In this document: in pieces, positions 35,235 through 46,173 of the stretch
Layout of the letters: the number at the start of each line of letters is the position of its first letter
How positions within the stretch are numbered: position 1 is the stretch's first letter
Assembly: GCF_018863415.1 (NCBI RefSeq)
Contig: NZ_JAHKSN010000005.1
Location: 1-64,000 of the forward strand
Length of the DNA: 64,000 bases
Direction: 5' to 3'
DNA from: Deinococcus aestuarii
GTDB lineage: Bacteria; Deinococcota; Deinococci; Deinococcales; Deinococcaceae
Position numbers and translations under genes: made by a program
Notes under the pieces: generated by a model
What the model was told of the DNA's origin: nothing
What the model saw: the letters and a program-made list of their open reading frames with translations, nothing else
Databases searched by the model: none

Positions 35235-35644
35235 TTTACGACACTGCCCGCAGCATTGGCAGCCGTCCCGGCGGCGTTGGTCGCCACGCCCGCCACGTTG
35301 CCCAGCAGGTTGCTCGCGGTCCCCAGCAGCCGGGCGGCGCTGTTCAGGGCGAATAGGCTGGTCAGCAGCACGAGCAGGCCGCCCGTCACGAGTCCGGTGA
35401 GGGAAGCGTCGTCATGGGTCATGATAGCGATGCCGTCGTCGTTACGGGTGACGGGGGCGCTGGCCCGCACGGTGGTCAGACCCGCGACGTAGGCGCCCAC
35501 CAGCGCGGCGAGGGCCGTCCAGATGCCCGCGGCGACGCCGGTGCCCAGGGCGATGATCGTCAGGGTCGAGACCAGGCCCACCAGGCCCGCGAGGACGCCG
35601 CCCCAGTGGAGGCGGTGGGAGCGGCGGTCGGCATTCAGGGTCAT
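35186..35644 (-). CDS. membrane protein, 3'-truncated
   Basis: A 152-residue protein from the ATG at 35644 (GAGGAAG upstream). It has three hydrophobic segments ([53 protein letters not shown]) and then an amphipathic Ala/Gly/Asn repeat tail ([12 protein letters not shown]), as in YrzE/PhnA-like membrane proteins of this group. The last ~15 residues ([13 protein letters not shown]) are unlike the repeat and lie antisense to the end of the sensor relic, so the native C-terminus was probably lost in the same deletion. Function is unknown. Confidence 0.6.
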   Translation of the reverse strand: MTLNADRRSHRLHWGGVLAGLVGLVSTLTIIALGTGVAAGIWTALAALVGAYVAGLTTVRASAPVTRNDDGIAIMTHDDASLTGLVTGGLLVLLTSLFALNSAARLLGTASNLLGNVAGVATNAAGTAANAAGSVVNQQGGLRWAAWTGRTW

Positions 35645-35772
35645 GGGGTCTTCCTCAAGCAGTTGACAGAAGAGTGTCATGCTGAGCGCAAGCGAGGCAG
35701 CTTCAAACACTGTGGAGGAGACCCTCCGCTCCGCTCAGGGTGACCAGTGTTCTGGCAAAAGAAGAGGAAACG

Positions 35773-36057
35773 TCAGTTCAGGTCGGGTGGACGGTTGGAC
35801 TGGGGCGGGTGGGCGCGGGGTTCATGAGCTGGCCGCGTGTGCAGCGCGATGCCCAGGCCGAGCAGCAGGCCGGAGAGCAGCGCCAGCCCGGCGGTGAGCA
35901 GCACCTCACGCCCGGGATGGAAGAAGCCGGTGGAGCGGTTCGCGCTCGCCACGGCGACGAGCTGGTTGAGGTCGATGAGGTTCTTCGCCAGCAGCCCCAC
36001 CGCGCCCAGGAGCACGACCACGCCGAAAAACAGCAAGACCCGCTTCAGGTTATTCAC
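35773..36057 (-). CDS. small two-helix membrane protein
   Basis: A 94-residue protein with two membrane helices (VLLFFGVVVLLGAVGLLAK and VLLTAGLALLSGLLLGLGIA) and a polar, Pro/His-rich tail. Two GTGs (36063, 36057) compete; the second has GGAGG at a 5-base spacing and was chosen. I do not recognise the family. It is downstream of the YqhA-type gene on the same strand and separated from it by a doubtful frame (36101-36347), so the three may form an operon. Confidence 0.6.
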   Translation of the reverse strand: MNNLKRVLLFFGVVVLLGAVGLLAKNLIDLNQLVAVASANRSTGFFHPGREVLLTAGLALLSGLLLGLGIALHTRPAHEPRAHPPQSNRPPDLN

Positions 36058-36100
36058 AGTCACCTCCTCGGGGGAGACGGAGGAAAGCCGTCGGGCTCCC

Positions 36101-36347
36101 TCAGGCGGGCAGGGCGCTCTCCTCCTGCCGCCGGTCGTCGAGGGCGGGGGAGCCGAAGCGCGCCCGCAGTCGGACGCTGGCCGTACCCAACAGGGCCGTA
36201 TACCGCGCCCAGACGCCTGCCCAGGACCGTAGGGGCGCTCCCACCGCGTGGAAGCGGGCCCAGACTGACCCAAAGGCCGCGCGGCACAAAGAAGGGGAGA
36301 TATCCGTTCCACACCGGCAGGCTGAGCAGGGTGGAGCCCATCCTCAC
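36101..36347 (-). pseudogene. possible small gene coupled to the YqhA-type gene, frameshifted
   Basis: A GTG at 36347 overlaps the stop of the YqhA-type gene as GTGA, typical of a coupled start, and opens with GSTLLSLPVWNGYLPFFVPR. After about 20 codons the coding character moves to another frame (FGSVWARFHAVGAPLRSWAG, TASVRLRARFGSPALDD), ending at 36101. One frameshift near 36285 would join them into a protein of about 80 residues. The call rests on the overlap and composition only. Confidence 0.3.
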
Positions 36348-36991
36348 CCGCCGCTGCTCTGGGTCCGCCCCTCCACCTCGTCCTGGCTGATGACGTGCTG
36401 CTCGGTGTCTTCCTCGAACAGTTCCTTCTTGGCGCGCGCCGTCACGTCCGGGCTCTTCTGCTGCTGCGCCTCCTTGGCCTGGTGGCTGTGCCGCTGGAAG
36501 AACACCAGCGCCGCCACCACCACCGCCAGCGCCGCGCCGAACTGCAAGGTCTCCAGCGGGTCCTCCCAGCGGACGAAGTGCTCCAGAAAGGTCACGCCCA
36601 GGATGACGATGACCACGCTGACGATCTTGTCCTCGAGGTCGTTGAGGGTCTCGATGCCCAGGCTGACGGTGAGGTTGAGGGGCGCGATGAAGAGGCTGTA
36701 GAGCCCGACGCCGATGATGTAGAACACGACCGCCTTGAGCATGGTGCTGACGATCTCCAGAAAGACGAGGGTGAGGTTGGCGGCGTTGAACTGCAAGTCG
36801 GCGACGGCGGCGGCGGCGTTGACGATGCCGGTGAGGGCCTGGATGACGCCGATCAGGAAGAGGGCGGCGGCGACGAGCAGTACGGAGATCACGGCCAGCA
36901 GCACGATGAAGCGCGACTGCCCGATGAAGCGGCTGAAGGGGGTGGGAGGACGGCCCCCCTGGTCGGGGGTCTCGGAACGGCGTGAGGTCAT
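36344..36991 (-). CDS. YqhA/UPF0114-family membrane protein
   Basis: A 215-residue protein from the ATG at 36991 (AAGGAG upstream). It has four hydrophobic segments: FIVLLAVISVLLVAAALFLI, LKAVVFYIIGVGLYSLFIAP, a third at VSVVIVILGVTFLEHF and a fourth at FGAALAVVVAALVFF. The conserved LEIVSTMLKAV, LETLQFGAA and ETLNDLEDKI stretches fit UPF0114 (YqhA). A charged C-terminal tail (residues 175-215) is cytoplasmic. Function in the family is poorly known. Confidence 0.8.
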   Translation of the reverse strand: MTSRRSETPDQGGRPPTPFSRFIGQSRFIVLLAVISVLLVAAALFLIGVIQALTGIVNAAAAVADLQFNAANLTLVFLEIVSTMLKAVVFYIIGVGLYSLFIAPLNLTVSLGIETLNDLEDKIVSVVIVILGVTFLEHFVRWEDPLETLQFGAALAVVVAALVFFQRHSHQAKEAQQQKSPDVTARAKKELFEEDTEQHVISQDEVEGRTQSSGG

Positions 36992-37680
36992 GGGACTCCT
37001 TGCGGAAAGAGGGAGGCGGGGTGGGGTGCAGGGCGGCCCGGGCGCGGCGGCGTGCGCCGCACGGACCCTACCCGGCCGGGGCGCCGCGAGACTGTCCGCG
37101 ACCACCCGCAGGGGCTCTCGCCGCCGGGAACCGCGTCCCCCGGCGTGGCGTCGCGCATGAACAGGACAACGCTGGTGGGGTGGCCCTCCCGCCGTGCGGT
37201 GGACCTGCTCTCCCGGCAGCAGGGTGCACGCCGGGACGCACGGGCCCGGTCAGCGTGCCGACGCTGGGGTGGCCGCTGACGTGAAGGTCGGGGAGCGTCC
37301 GGCGTGTGGGTGCGGGGGGGAGCCGCGCCGCCGGGGGAGGGCCCGCCCGGGGACGGCCGGCCTGTGCGGAGGGCGGGGGTGGCGGTGGGGTGCATGGGCG
37401 GGCCTCCTGGGCGGGGAAACGGCAAAGGAGGAGCCCGCTAGCAGACTCCTCCAGTTCGGCGTATGGTCGCCGGGACCCGTCAGATCGACGCTGTTCCGAG
37501 GGCAGTGTACACGAGAAGGGCGCGGTGGGACGGTTCCACGGGCCGCGTCCGGCGGGCCCTGCCGCCCTCTCTGCACACGACCTTCGAGGAGCGCGCGAGA
37601 AACGTTGAAGGTCGCCTCCTAACCTCTGGGCAGCGGGGAAGCCGGACCGGCCCCCCGAGAGACGACCGGAGGCAAAGACC
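36992..37680. other. 689-base intergenic stretch
   Basis: No open frame here has a recognisable domain or a convincing start. The left end should carry the promoter of the YqhA-type gene (leftward), the right end that of the DUF4397 gene (rightward). A GGAGGAG/CTCCTCC pair near 37425-37460 could form a weak hairpin. Confidence 0.4.
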
Positions 37681-38100
37681 ATGAACAAGCTCGTCAAGAC
37701 CGCCCTGATCCCCACCGCCTTCGCCCTGACGCTGACCGGCGTGCTCGGCACCGCCCTCGCCCAGACCACCCCGCCCCGCCCCAACGTCCTCTTTCTGGCC
37801 GACACCGGCCGTCCGGGCGCGGTCGACGTGTACGTGGACGGCGCGCAGGTCAAGGCGGGAGTGCAGGCGACGGGCCGTCCCAGCCCCCTGTTCCTGACCC
37901 CCGGCGCGCACGAGATCACCGTGAAGACCAGCCTGAGCGGCGAGGTGCTCGCCACGGCCACCCTGAACGTGGCGCCCAACAGCCTCAACGCGGTGAGCCT
38001 CCAGAACAGCTCGAACGTGCCGGGTGTCCACGCGACGGACTACACCCTCGCCCTCGCCAGCGGCGGCACCGCCGTGAGGAATCTGGTGCAGAGCGATTGA
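37681..38100 (+). CDS. secreted DUF4397-domain protein
   Basis: A 139-residue protein with a signal peptide ([19 protein letters not shown], cleavage after ALAQ) and one DUF4397 domain: [20 protein letters not shown], a [13 protein letters not shown] strand pair and a final [14 protein letters not shown]4397 domains are beta-sandwiches on exported proteins of Deinococcus and other bacteria, with no known activity. The ATG at 37681 follows GGAGGC. It is monocistronic. Confidence 0.82.
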   Translation: MNKLVKTALIPTAFALTLTGVLGTALAQTTPPRPNVLFLADTGRPGAVDVYVDGAQVKAGVQATGRPSPLFLTPGAHEITVKTSLSGEVLATATLNVAPNSLNAVSLQNSSNVPGVHATDYTLALASGGTAVRNLVQSD

Positions 38101-38285
38101 CACGCGTTCCCGCCGTCCCTGCTCCCCCCGTCTCCCGAAATGGAGGCGGGGGTTTTCCTGGGCGGCGGTGGGCGGGCGGCGCGAGCACCGGCCGGAGGTC
38201 CGCGGTTCCAGACCGCCTGGAACGGGAAGGGGAGCCCCCCGGCCCAAACTTGACTAAATCGGTCGGATTATGGAGTATGTCCGGC

Positions 38286-39238
<953 letters not shown>

Positions 39239-39242
<4 letters not shown>

Positions 39243-40189
39243 GGAGGCTGGGGCTCGCCGCCCTCGCGGCCGTGCTGGGGCCCAGCGGCCCCGCCCTCGC
39301 CCAGACGCCCTCCTGTGCCGGGAAGCTCGTCTCCCACGCGCTCGGGCAGACCTGCGTCAGGGGCGTGCCCAGGCGTGTGGTGACGCTGGAGTGGACGTAC
39401 ACCGAAAACGTCCTCGCGCTCGGGGTGCAGCCCGTCGGCGCGGCGGACACCGGCGGGTATAGGGAGTGGGTCAGGATTCCCGCGCCCCTGTCCGCGGGCG
39501 TGCCCGACGTGGGCACCCGGCAGCAGCCCAGCCTGGAGCGGATTCGCGCGCTGAGGCCCGACCTGATCCTCACCTCCAAGCTGCGCGCGACCCAGAACTA
39601 CGCCCAGCTCGCGGCCATCGCGCCCACCCTCGCTTTCGACACTTACGCGCCGGGCTCCCCGTACGGCGAGATGCGCGCCACCTTCACGATCATCGGGGAC
39701 GTTCTCGGGCGCCCGAACACGGCGCGGCAGGTGCTCGGCAACCTCGACGCCCGCCTCGCCCGGGTGCGGGGGGACCTGCGGGCCGCCGGGAGGGCGGGGG
39801 AGACCTTTGTCTTCGCCCAGGCCTTCACGGCCCGGGGCGGCACGCCGACCATGCGCCTCTTCACGAACAACAGCCTGGTGAGCGAGGTGCTGGAGAAAGT
39901 CGGTCTGGTCAACGCCTGGAACGCACCCGCGCAGGGCTACGGCTTTTCCGAACTCGGGCTGGAGGGGCTGGCCGCGCTGAGGCCGAGGAACTTCCTCTAC
40001 GTGATTCAGCAAGAAGACAACGTGTTCGCCGCGCCCGCCACCGCGCCTCTGTGGCAGGGCCTCCCCTTCGTGCGGGAGGGGCGGGCCTACGCGCTCGACG
40101 AACGCACCTGGACCTTCGGCGGGCCGCTCTCGGCGCTCGAACTGGCGAGCGGGGTCCGCCAGAGGATGCTGGGCCGCCCCACGCCGTGA
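39239..40189 (+). CDS. iron-siderophore ABC transporter substrate-binding protein (2 of 3)
   Basis: A 316-residue binding protein, GTG start overlapping the previous stop (GTGA). A signal peptide ([18 protein letters not shown]) is followed by a pair of Cys ([14 protein letters not shown]) that could form a disulphide. Then come [40 protein letters not shown] and a C-terminal lobe ending in [18 protein letters not shown]. It is distinctly different from the first and third binding proteins of the operon, so it probably recognises another ferric chelate. Overlap with the next gene is again four bases. Confidence 0.84.
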
Positions 40190-41151
40190 GGACGCCCCAC
40201 GCCCGCCTCCCCCTGTGCGCCGACGCCTCCCGCGCCGCCGGGGAAGACCCCATCGGCACCGCCCCCCACTGGCAGGAGGTGACGGTCCTCGAACTGGACG
40301 TGCCCGTGTGGGCGGCCCTGCGCAATGTGGAGGCGTGGACCGCCGAGCAGCGCGGCCTGTTCGAGGCGCTGCGCGGCAAGGTCGAGGCGAGCGGCGCGGG
40401 CTTCGGCCTGCTGATGGCGGCGCCGGAACGTCCGGGGCAACCGTTGCGCGTCAGACACTACGTCCGGGGGGCGGGCGGCTTCACCCGCCGCGACTACGTG
40501 TCCGGCCTTCCCCAGACCGAGTGGGCGCGCGGCCTGAGCGCCACCCTCCTGCACCCCGAACGGCTCCGGGGGGGCGAGTGGGCCGAGGTGCCCGCCCCGA
40601 CTGGCCCCGACCATCACGTCTGCACCCACGGAACGGTGGACGCCGCCTGCGGGAAGTACGGCGTGCCTGTCCACCACGCCCTGCGCGGGGAGGGGCAGCG
40701 CGCGTGGCGAACCGGGCACTTCGGGGGCCACCGCTTCGCCGCGACCGCCGTGGAGTTGCCGTCCGGGCTGCTGTGGGCGCACCTGACGCCGGAACTGGCG
40801 GTCCGGGTCGCGCGGCGGGAGGTTCACCCGGCGCAGGTGCGGGGGCATCTGCGCGGCTTCGCGGGCCTGCCCGCCCCCGCGCAGGTGCTCGACCGGGAAC
40901 TCCTCGCGCGGCACGGCTGGGACTGGCTCAGCGCCGAGCGCGCGGCCCGGGTGGAGCCTGGGGGGGAGGGGGCCGTCCGGGTCACCCTGTCCTTTGTCTG
41001 GAAGGGCGCACGGGGGAGTGCCAGCGCCCTGATCCGGGAGGCCGAACCGCTGCGTCTGCCGGGGTCCAGCCACAAGGCCGATCTGGGCGCGGTGCGGCAG
41101 TACGCCGTTCCCGACGTGTGGGTCGCCGACGGAGAGCCGAGCCCCGCTTGA
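40186..41151 (+). CDS. sucrase/ferredoxin-like (thioredoxin-like Fe-S) family protein
   Basis: A 321-residue protein of the Suc_Fer-like family (PF06999). The first half carries LCADASRAAGEDPIGTAPHW with a Cys; the second half has the [2Fe-2S]-ferredoxin-like HVCTHGTVDAACGKYGVPVH with two Cys, and RTGHFGGHRFAATAVELPSG. The GTG start at 40186 overlaps the previous stop. No signal peptide is seen, so it is cytoplasmic. Its place between siderophore-binding proteins and permease suggests a role in reducing or releasing imported iron; that is inferred from position. Confidence 0.8.
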   Translation: MRTPHARLPLCADASRAAGEDPIGTAPHWQEVTVLELDVPVWAALRNVEAWTAEQRGLFEALRGKVEASGAGFGLLMAAPERPGQPLRVRHYVRGAGGFTRRDYVSGLPQTEWARGLSATLLHPERLRGGEWAEVPAPTGPDHHVCTHGTVDAACGKYGVPVHHALRGEGQRAWRTGHFGGHRFAATAVELPSGLLWAHLTPELAVRVARREVHPAQVRGHLRGFAGLPAPAQVLDRELLARHGWDWLSAERAARVEPGGEGAVRVTLSFVWKGARGSASALIREAEPLRLPGSSHKADLGAVRQYAVPDVWVADGEPSPA

Positions 41152-42125
41152 GACGCCCCCTGATCTTCGTCCTCGCCGCCGCGCTCCTGATCCTGGCCCT
41201 CCTCGCCTCGCTGGCCCTGGGCGCGAGCGACATCCACCCGGGCCGGGTCGCCCGCCTCCTGTTCGCGCCCGACGACGGCACGGACAGCCTCGTGATCCAC
41301 ACCCTGCGGCTGCCGCGCACCGTCGTCGCCGCGCTCGCCGGGGCGGGGCTCGGCGTGTCGGGCCTGCTCCTCCAGGGGGTGACGCGCAATCCGCTCGCCG
41401 ACCCCGGCATCCTGGGGGTGGAGGCGGGCGGGGCGCTCGCCATCCTGGTGATGGTGGTGTTCTTTCCGGGGGCTCCCGCCGGGCTGTTCGTGCCCGCCGC
41501 CTTCCTGGGCGGGGCCCTGGCGGCGGCGCTCGCGTACGGGGTGGCGCGGCGGGTGGGCGTCACGCCGCTGCGGCTCGCGCTCGCGGGGGTGGCCGTCGCC
41601 AGCCTCGCCGGGGCGGTCACCCGTGGCCTGCAACTGCTGTTCGAGGAGCGGGCCCGGGGAGCGCTGTTCGCCCTCTCCGGCTCGGTGGCGGGCCGGACGT
41701 GGGAGCAGGTCGCGCAGGTCGCCCCCTGGCTGGGGCTGGGGCTGGGGCTCTCGCTCCTCCTCACCCCGCGGGTGAACGTGCTCGCCCTCGGGGAGGACGT
41801 GGCCCGGAGCCTGGGCGCGCGCACCGAGCGCGACTCGGCCCTTGTGACGGTCCTCGGGGTGCTCCTCGCGGCGGCGTCGGTCAGCGTGGTCGGGCCGGTG
41901 GGCTTCGTCGGGCTGATCGTTCCCCACGCGGCCCGCGCCCTGATGGGACCGGACCACCGCCTCAGCCTGCCCCTCGCGGCCCTGCTGGGGGCGGCCTTCC
42001 TGACCCTGGCCGACGTCGTGGCCCGCCTGATCGACCGCCCCGCCGAGACGCCCGTCGGCATCCTCGCCGCCGCCGCCGGGGCCCCCTTCTTCGTCCTGCT
42101 CGCGCGGCGGATCGGCCGCCGGTAA
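41148..42125 (+). CDS. FecCD-family siderophore permease (1 of 2)
   Basis: A 325-residue membrane protein with about 10 helices of the BtuC/FecCD type. Landmarks are IHTLRLPRTVVAALAGAGLG, the GLLLQGVTRNPLADPGILGV motif, the ATPase-contact region NVLALGEDVARSLGAR, and VGPVGFVGLIVPHAARALMG. The TTG start overlaps the stop of the Suc_Fer gene. It should pair with the second permease as a heterodimer. Confidence 0.88.
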   Translation: MRRPLIFVLAAALLILALLASLALGASDIHPGRVARLLFAPDDGTDSLVIHTLRLPRTVVAALAGAGLGVSGLLLQGVTRNPLADPGILGVEAGGALAILVMVVFFPGAPAGLFVPAAFLGGALAAALAYGVARRVGVTPLRLALAGVAVASLAGAVTRGLQLLFEERARGALFALSGSVAGRTWEQVAQVAPWLGLGLGLSLLLTPRVNVLALGEDVARSLGARTERDSALVTVLGVLLAAASVSVVGPVGFVGLIVPHAARALMGPDHRLSLPLAALLGAAFLTLADVVARLIDRPAETPVGILAAAAGAPFFVLLARRIGRR

Positions 42126-42143
42126 CCCAAGGAGAATTCCCCC

Positions 42144-43073
42144 ATGCGAACAAAGCCGCTGCTCCTCACTGCCCTCACCCTCGGCACCGCGGCCGCCGCC
42201 GCTGTCACCGTCAACCACGAGCGGGGGACGCTGAGCCTCGACCGCCCTGCCGGCCGGGTCGTCGCGCTCGAATACTCGTTCGTGGACACCCTGCTCGCGC
42301 TCGGCGTGAGGCCCGTCGGCGCGGCGCTGGGCACCGGGGGCGGGGACCGCGGGACGCCGCCCTACCTGCGGGGCCGCGTGGGGGGCGTCACCGTCACGGG
42401 CAGCCGCGCCCAGCCCAGCTTCGAGACGATGGCCGCCGCCCGCCCCGACCTGATCCTCGCCGACGCCTTCGTCCACGGCAGCGTGTACCCGCAACTTTCC
42501 AGGCTCGCGCCCACCGCCGCCTTCCAGAGCCGCCGGGGCAGCCTCGACGACCTGAACGCCCAGACCCTCGCCATCGGTCGCCTCGTCGGGCGCGAGGCGG
42601 CGGCGCGGCAGCTCCTCGCGGACCAGAAAAGCCTCCTGGCGAAGGCGAAAGTGCTCGCCCGCAAGGGTGCGCCCCCCTTCGTCGCGGCGGTCGCCACGCC
42701 CGGCAGCCTGACCGTCCACACGAGCGGGAGCTTCGGGGGCAGCTTTCTGGAGGACCTGGGGCGCAAGAACCAAGTCGCCGTGCAGGGCGGGCAGACCCAG
42801 TACGAGATTTCGCTGGAGGGCCTCGTCGCCCTGAACCCGCAGACCCTCGTGCTGTTCACCGCGCCGGACGAGCAGCCCATCACCGAGACGTGGAGGACGA
42901 GCCCCCTGTGGCAAAAGCTCCCGGCGGTGCAGCGGGGCCGGGTCTACGGGTTCGACCGCGACAACTGGACCCGCGGGCGCGGCCCCATCGCCCTGAAGCG
43001 GATGGTGGCCGAGACGATCCAGAGCCGCCTCCTTCAGGACGCCGCGCCGCCCACGGAGTTCCGGTCCCGGTGA
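42144..43073 (+). CDS. iron-siderophore ABC transporter substrate-binding protein (3 of 3)
   Basis: A 309-residue binding protein with a signal peptide (LLLTALTLGTAAAAA). It follows the FepB/FhuD pattern: PAGRVVALEYSFVDTLLALG, ETMAAARPDLILADAF, SSGSFGGSFLEDLG-type middle region and a C-terminal FDRDNWTRGRGPIALKRM. An AAGGAG site lies 8 bases before the ATG, so this gene has its own strong translation start after an 18-base gap from the first permease. It is the third different binding protein in the operon. Confidence 0.84.
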   Translation: MRTKPLLLTALTLGTAAAAAVTVNHERGTLSLDRPAGRVVALEYSFVDTLLALGVRPVGAALGTGGGDRGTPPYLRGRVGGVTVTGSRAQPSFETMAAARPDLILADAFVHGSVYPQLSRLAPTAAFQSRRGSLDDLNAQTLAIGRLVGREAAARQLLADQKSLLAKAKVLARKGAPPFVAAVATPGSLTVHTSGSFGGSFLEDLGRKNQVAVQGGQTQYEISLEGLVALNPQTLVLFTAPDEQPITETWRTSPLWQKLPAVQRGRVYGFDRDNWTRGRGPIALKRMVAETIQSRLLQDAAPPTEFRSR

Positions 43074-44079
43074 CCGCCAGCCCCTACACCGCGCGCCGGG
43101 CCCTCCTCGTCGGCCTGCTCCTCGCGGGGCTGACCGGGCTCGCCTCGGTCCTGGCCCTGGGGTTCGGCGCGGTCCGGACGCCCGCCGCCGACGTGCTGCG
43201 GGTGCTGGCGGGCGGGGGAGACGACCTGACCCGGCAACTCGTCCTGGGGCTGCGGGTGCCGCGCGTGCTCGTCTCCCTGCTGTGCGGGGCGATGTTCGCG
43301 GCGTCGGGGGCGATCATGCAGGGGGTGATCCGCAACCCGCTCGCCTCGCCGGACCTGATCGGGGTGGGCGCGGGGGCGGGGCTGGCGGTCACGCTGTTCC
43401 TGCTCGCGTGGCCGGGGGCCCCGGTCGGCGGGCTGCCCTGGGCCGCGCTCGCGGGCGCGTGGGCGGGCTTCGGGCTGGTGCTCCTCCTCGCGCGGGAGTG
43501 GCGGGGGGCGGGGCTGAACAACCTCCACCCCGTGCGGCTCGCGCTCGTCGGCGTGGCAGTGGCGGCGGCACTAGGGGCGTGGCAGCAACTCGTCCTCGTG
43601 CGCGCCCCGGACGGGCTGGGCACCGCCCTCTCGTTCCTGACGGGCACGGTGTACGGGGCGGACACCGAGCGGGTGGCGCGGGTGCTGCCCTGGGCGCTGG
43701 TGCTGCTGCCCGCCGCCCTGCTGCTCTCGCGGACGCTCGACGTGCTCAACCTCGGGGAAGACCTCGCCACCAGCCTCGGCACGCGGGTCAGCGCCGCGCG
43801 GCTGCTGTGCCTGGGGGTGGGGGTCGCGCTCGCCGGGGCCGCCGTGACGGGGGCGGGCATCCTGGGCTTCGTGGGATTGCTCGCGCCCCACCTCGCGCGG
43901 CTGCTCGTGGGGGGGCGGCACGGGCGGCTGGTGCCCGTCTCCGTGCTCGTCGGCGCCCTGCTCGTGCTCGCCGCCGATACCCTGGGGCGCACCCTGCTGC
44001 CTCCGGTCGAGGTCCCGGCGGGCATCTTCACGACGCTCGTGGGGGCGCCATACTTCCTCTATCTGCTGAGGCGCAGCGC

Positions 44080-44083
<4 letters not shown>
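43070..44083 (+). CDS. FecCD-family siderophore permease (2 of 2)
   Basis: A 337-residue FecCD-type permease with about 10 helices. Motifs are LGLRVPRVLVSLLCGAMFAA, GAIMQGVIRNPLASPDLIGV, DVLNLGEDLATSLGTR and GILGFVGLLAPHLARLLV. The GTG start overlaps the stop of the third binding protein by four bases, and the stop overlaps the ATPase start (ATGA). Confidence 0.88.
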
Positions 44084-44898
<815 letters not shown>

Positions 44899-45408
44899 CG
44901 GCCGCTCCCGCCCCCCGTGCCTGGGCGAGTGCCCGGAAGGCGCCAGGCAGGGGAGAGGGTGCAGATGGCCTCTCCTGTCCGACCCTCGCATGGCCCAGGG
45001 TCCCCCGGTGACCGGCCAGAATCGGCGCGGCGGTGCCGGAAGTGGCCCACCCTGTCCGGCGCCCCGGAGCCCACCACCTCGTGCCGGAAGCCGCTTCTCC
45101 CCGCCTCCTCTTCGGCGGCCAGGGAGGGCGCCCAGCTTCAGGCACGGGCGGCCCGGGTGCGCCGCGCTTCCCTCGCCCTCCGTCCCGACTCCCCGACCCG
45201 GGCGGAGTCGAGCGCGGCGGGGGAGAGTGCCGGAGGACGCGAGGCGGACGTATCACCTCCCACTGCGGGGTTGACCCTCGGGCCTCCGGCACCCGGCGCC
45301 GCTTGTCTAGGCCCGTCGGCGTGGTGGGGGGCGGCCGGGCTTATCGTCTGCTCACGACAAAATTGGTCAGACCATCGTACCTCCAGAGAAGTGCGGCCAG
45401 GAGGATCC
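44899..45408. other. 510-base intergenic region with the GntR promoter at its right end
   Basis: Long frames cross this region but have no coding signs of their own; the extended frame of the GntR gene runs back through it. The right end carries a TGGTC-A-GACCA palindrome and a strong ribosome-binding site. Confidence 0.45.
45364..45374. promoter_or_regulatory. candidate GntR/FadR-type operator (TGGTC-A-GACCA)
   Basis: A perfect 11-bp palindrome 35 bases before the GTG at 45409. TGGT-N3-ACCA is the known core of many FadR-subfamily GntR operators, so autoregulation of the following gene and of its operon is likely. Confidence 0.65.
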
Positions 45409-46152
45409 GTGATTCAGCCCCTACGCAAACCCAAGCTCTCGGAAACGGTCGCCGACGAACTTCTGGTGCTGATCCGCACCGGCACCTATCCGGCGGGGAG
45501 CCGCCTTCCCCCCGAACGGGAACTCAGCAGCCGCTTCAACATCTCGCGGGCCAGCCTGCGCGACGCGTTCAGGCACCTCGAACTGCTCGGGCACGTTGAG
45601 ATTCGGCAGGGGGACGGCACCTACGTCCGCACGCCCGACGGGGAGACGCTCAGCCTGCCCTTTCGCGGGCTGCTCACCGGACGTCCCCAGGCGGCCCTCG
45701 ACCTCCTCGAATTTCGCCGGATGCTCGAACCCGAGGTGGCCGCCCTCGCCGCCGTGCGGGTGAGGCCCGAGCACGCCGACGCCTTCGGCGAGTCGCTGGC
45801 GCGGCAGCGGGAGGCGCTGGGCCGGGGCGAACGGCTCTCCCGCGAAGACCTCGCCTTTCACGGGCTCATCTCGCGGACCGCCGGGAATCTGGTCACCCTT
45901 CAGGTGCTGGGCACCCTCCGCTCGCTGCTCAGTGAGCTGCGGACCTCCGCCCTGCCCGGCCACCTGCCCGACCTCACCCTCGCCCAGCACGAGCGCATTG
46001 CCCGGGCGATCCTGGCGGGTGACCCCGCGGGGGCCCGGGCCGCCATGCTCGATCACCTGAACGCCGTCGTCGAAACGTCCTCGTTGCCCGGGTCGGCCAG
46101 TCCCGCTCCAGGGAGCCCCGCCCCGACCCACCCTTCACCCAGGCCGGACTGA
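45409..46152 (+). CDS. GntR family regulator (FadR subfamily, FCD domain)
   Basis: A 247-residue regulator. The N-terminal winged helix is LSETVADELLVLIRTGTYPA, RLPPERELSSRFNISRASLR, with a C-terminal FCD all-helical domain (LLEFRRMLEPEVAALAAVRV, then an AHGLI-type FHGLISRTAGNLV metal site and HERIARAILAGDPAGARAAM). The GTG at 45409 has AGGAGG 5 bases upstream. It probably binds the palindrome at 45364-45374 and controls the peptide importer and gamma-glutamyltransferase downstream; the inducer is unknown. Confidence 0.87.
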   Translation: MIQPLRKPKLSETVADELLVLIRTGTYPAGSRLPPERELSSRFNISRASLRDAFRHLELLGHVEIRQGDGTYVRTPDGETLSLPFRGLLTGRPQAALDLLEFRRMLEPEVAALAAVRVRPEHADAFGESLARQREALGRGERLSREDLAFHGLISRTAGNLVTLQVLGTLRSLLSELRTSALPGHLPDLTLAQHERIARAILAGDPAGARAAMLDHLNAVVETSSLPGSASPAPGSPAPTHPSPRPD

Positions 46153-46173
46153 GATCCCGCCAGGAGGTTTTCC

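Noticed and set aside
36992..37680. Open frames of 60-300 codons on both strands between the YqhA-type and DUF4397 genes
   Set aside because: All are Pro/Arg/Gly-rich, overlap each other in several frames and lack ribosome-binding sites and domains.
38250..38276. Fur or DtxR box upstream of the siderophore operon
   Set aside because: The AATC-GATT symmetry near 38257-38269 is short and does not match known Fur or DtxR consensus sequences well enough to call.
40824..42914. 696-codon minus-strand frame across the siderophore operon
   Set aside because: It lies opposite three well-recognised genes and has a low-complexity Gly/Glu/Arg composition.
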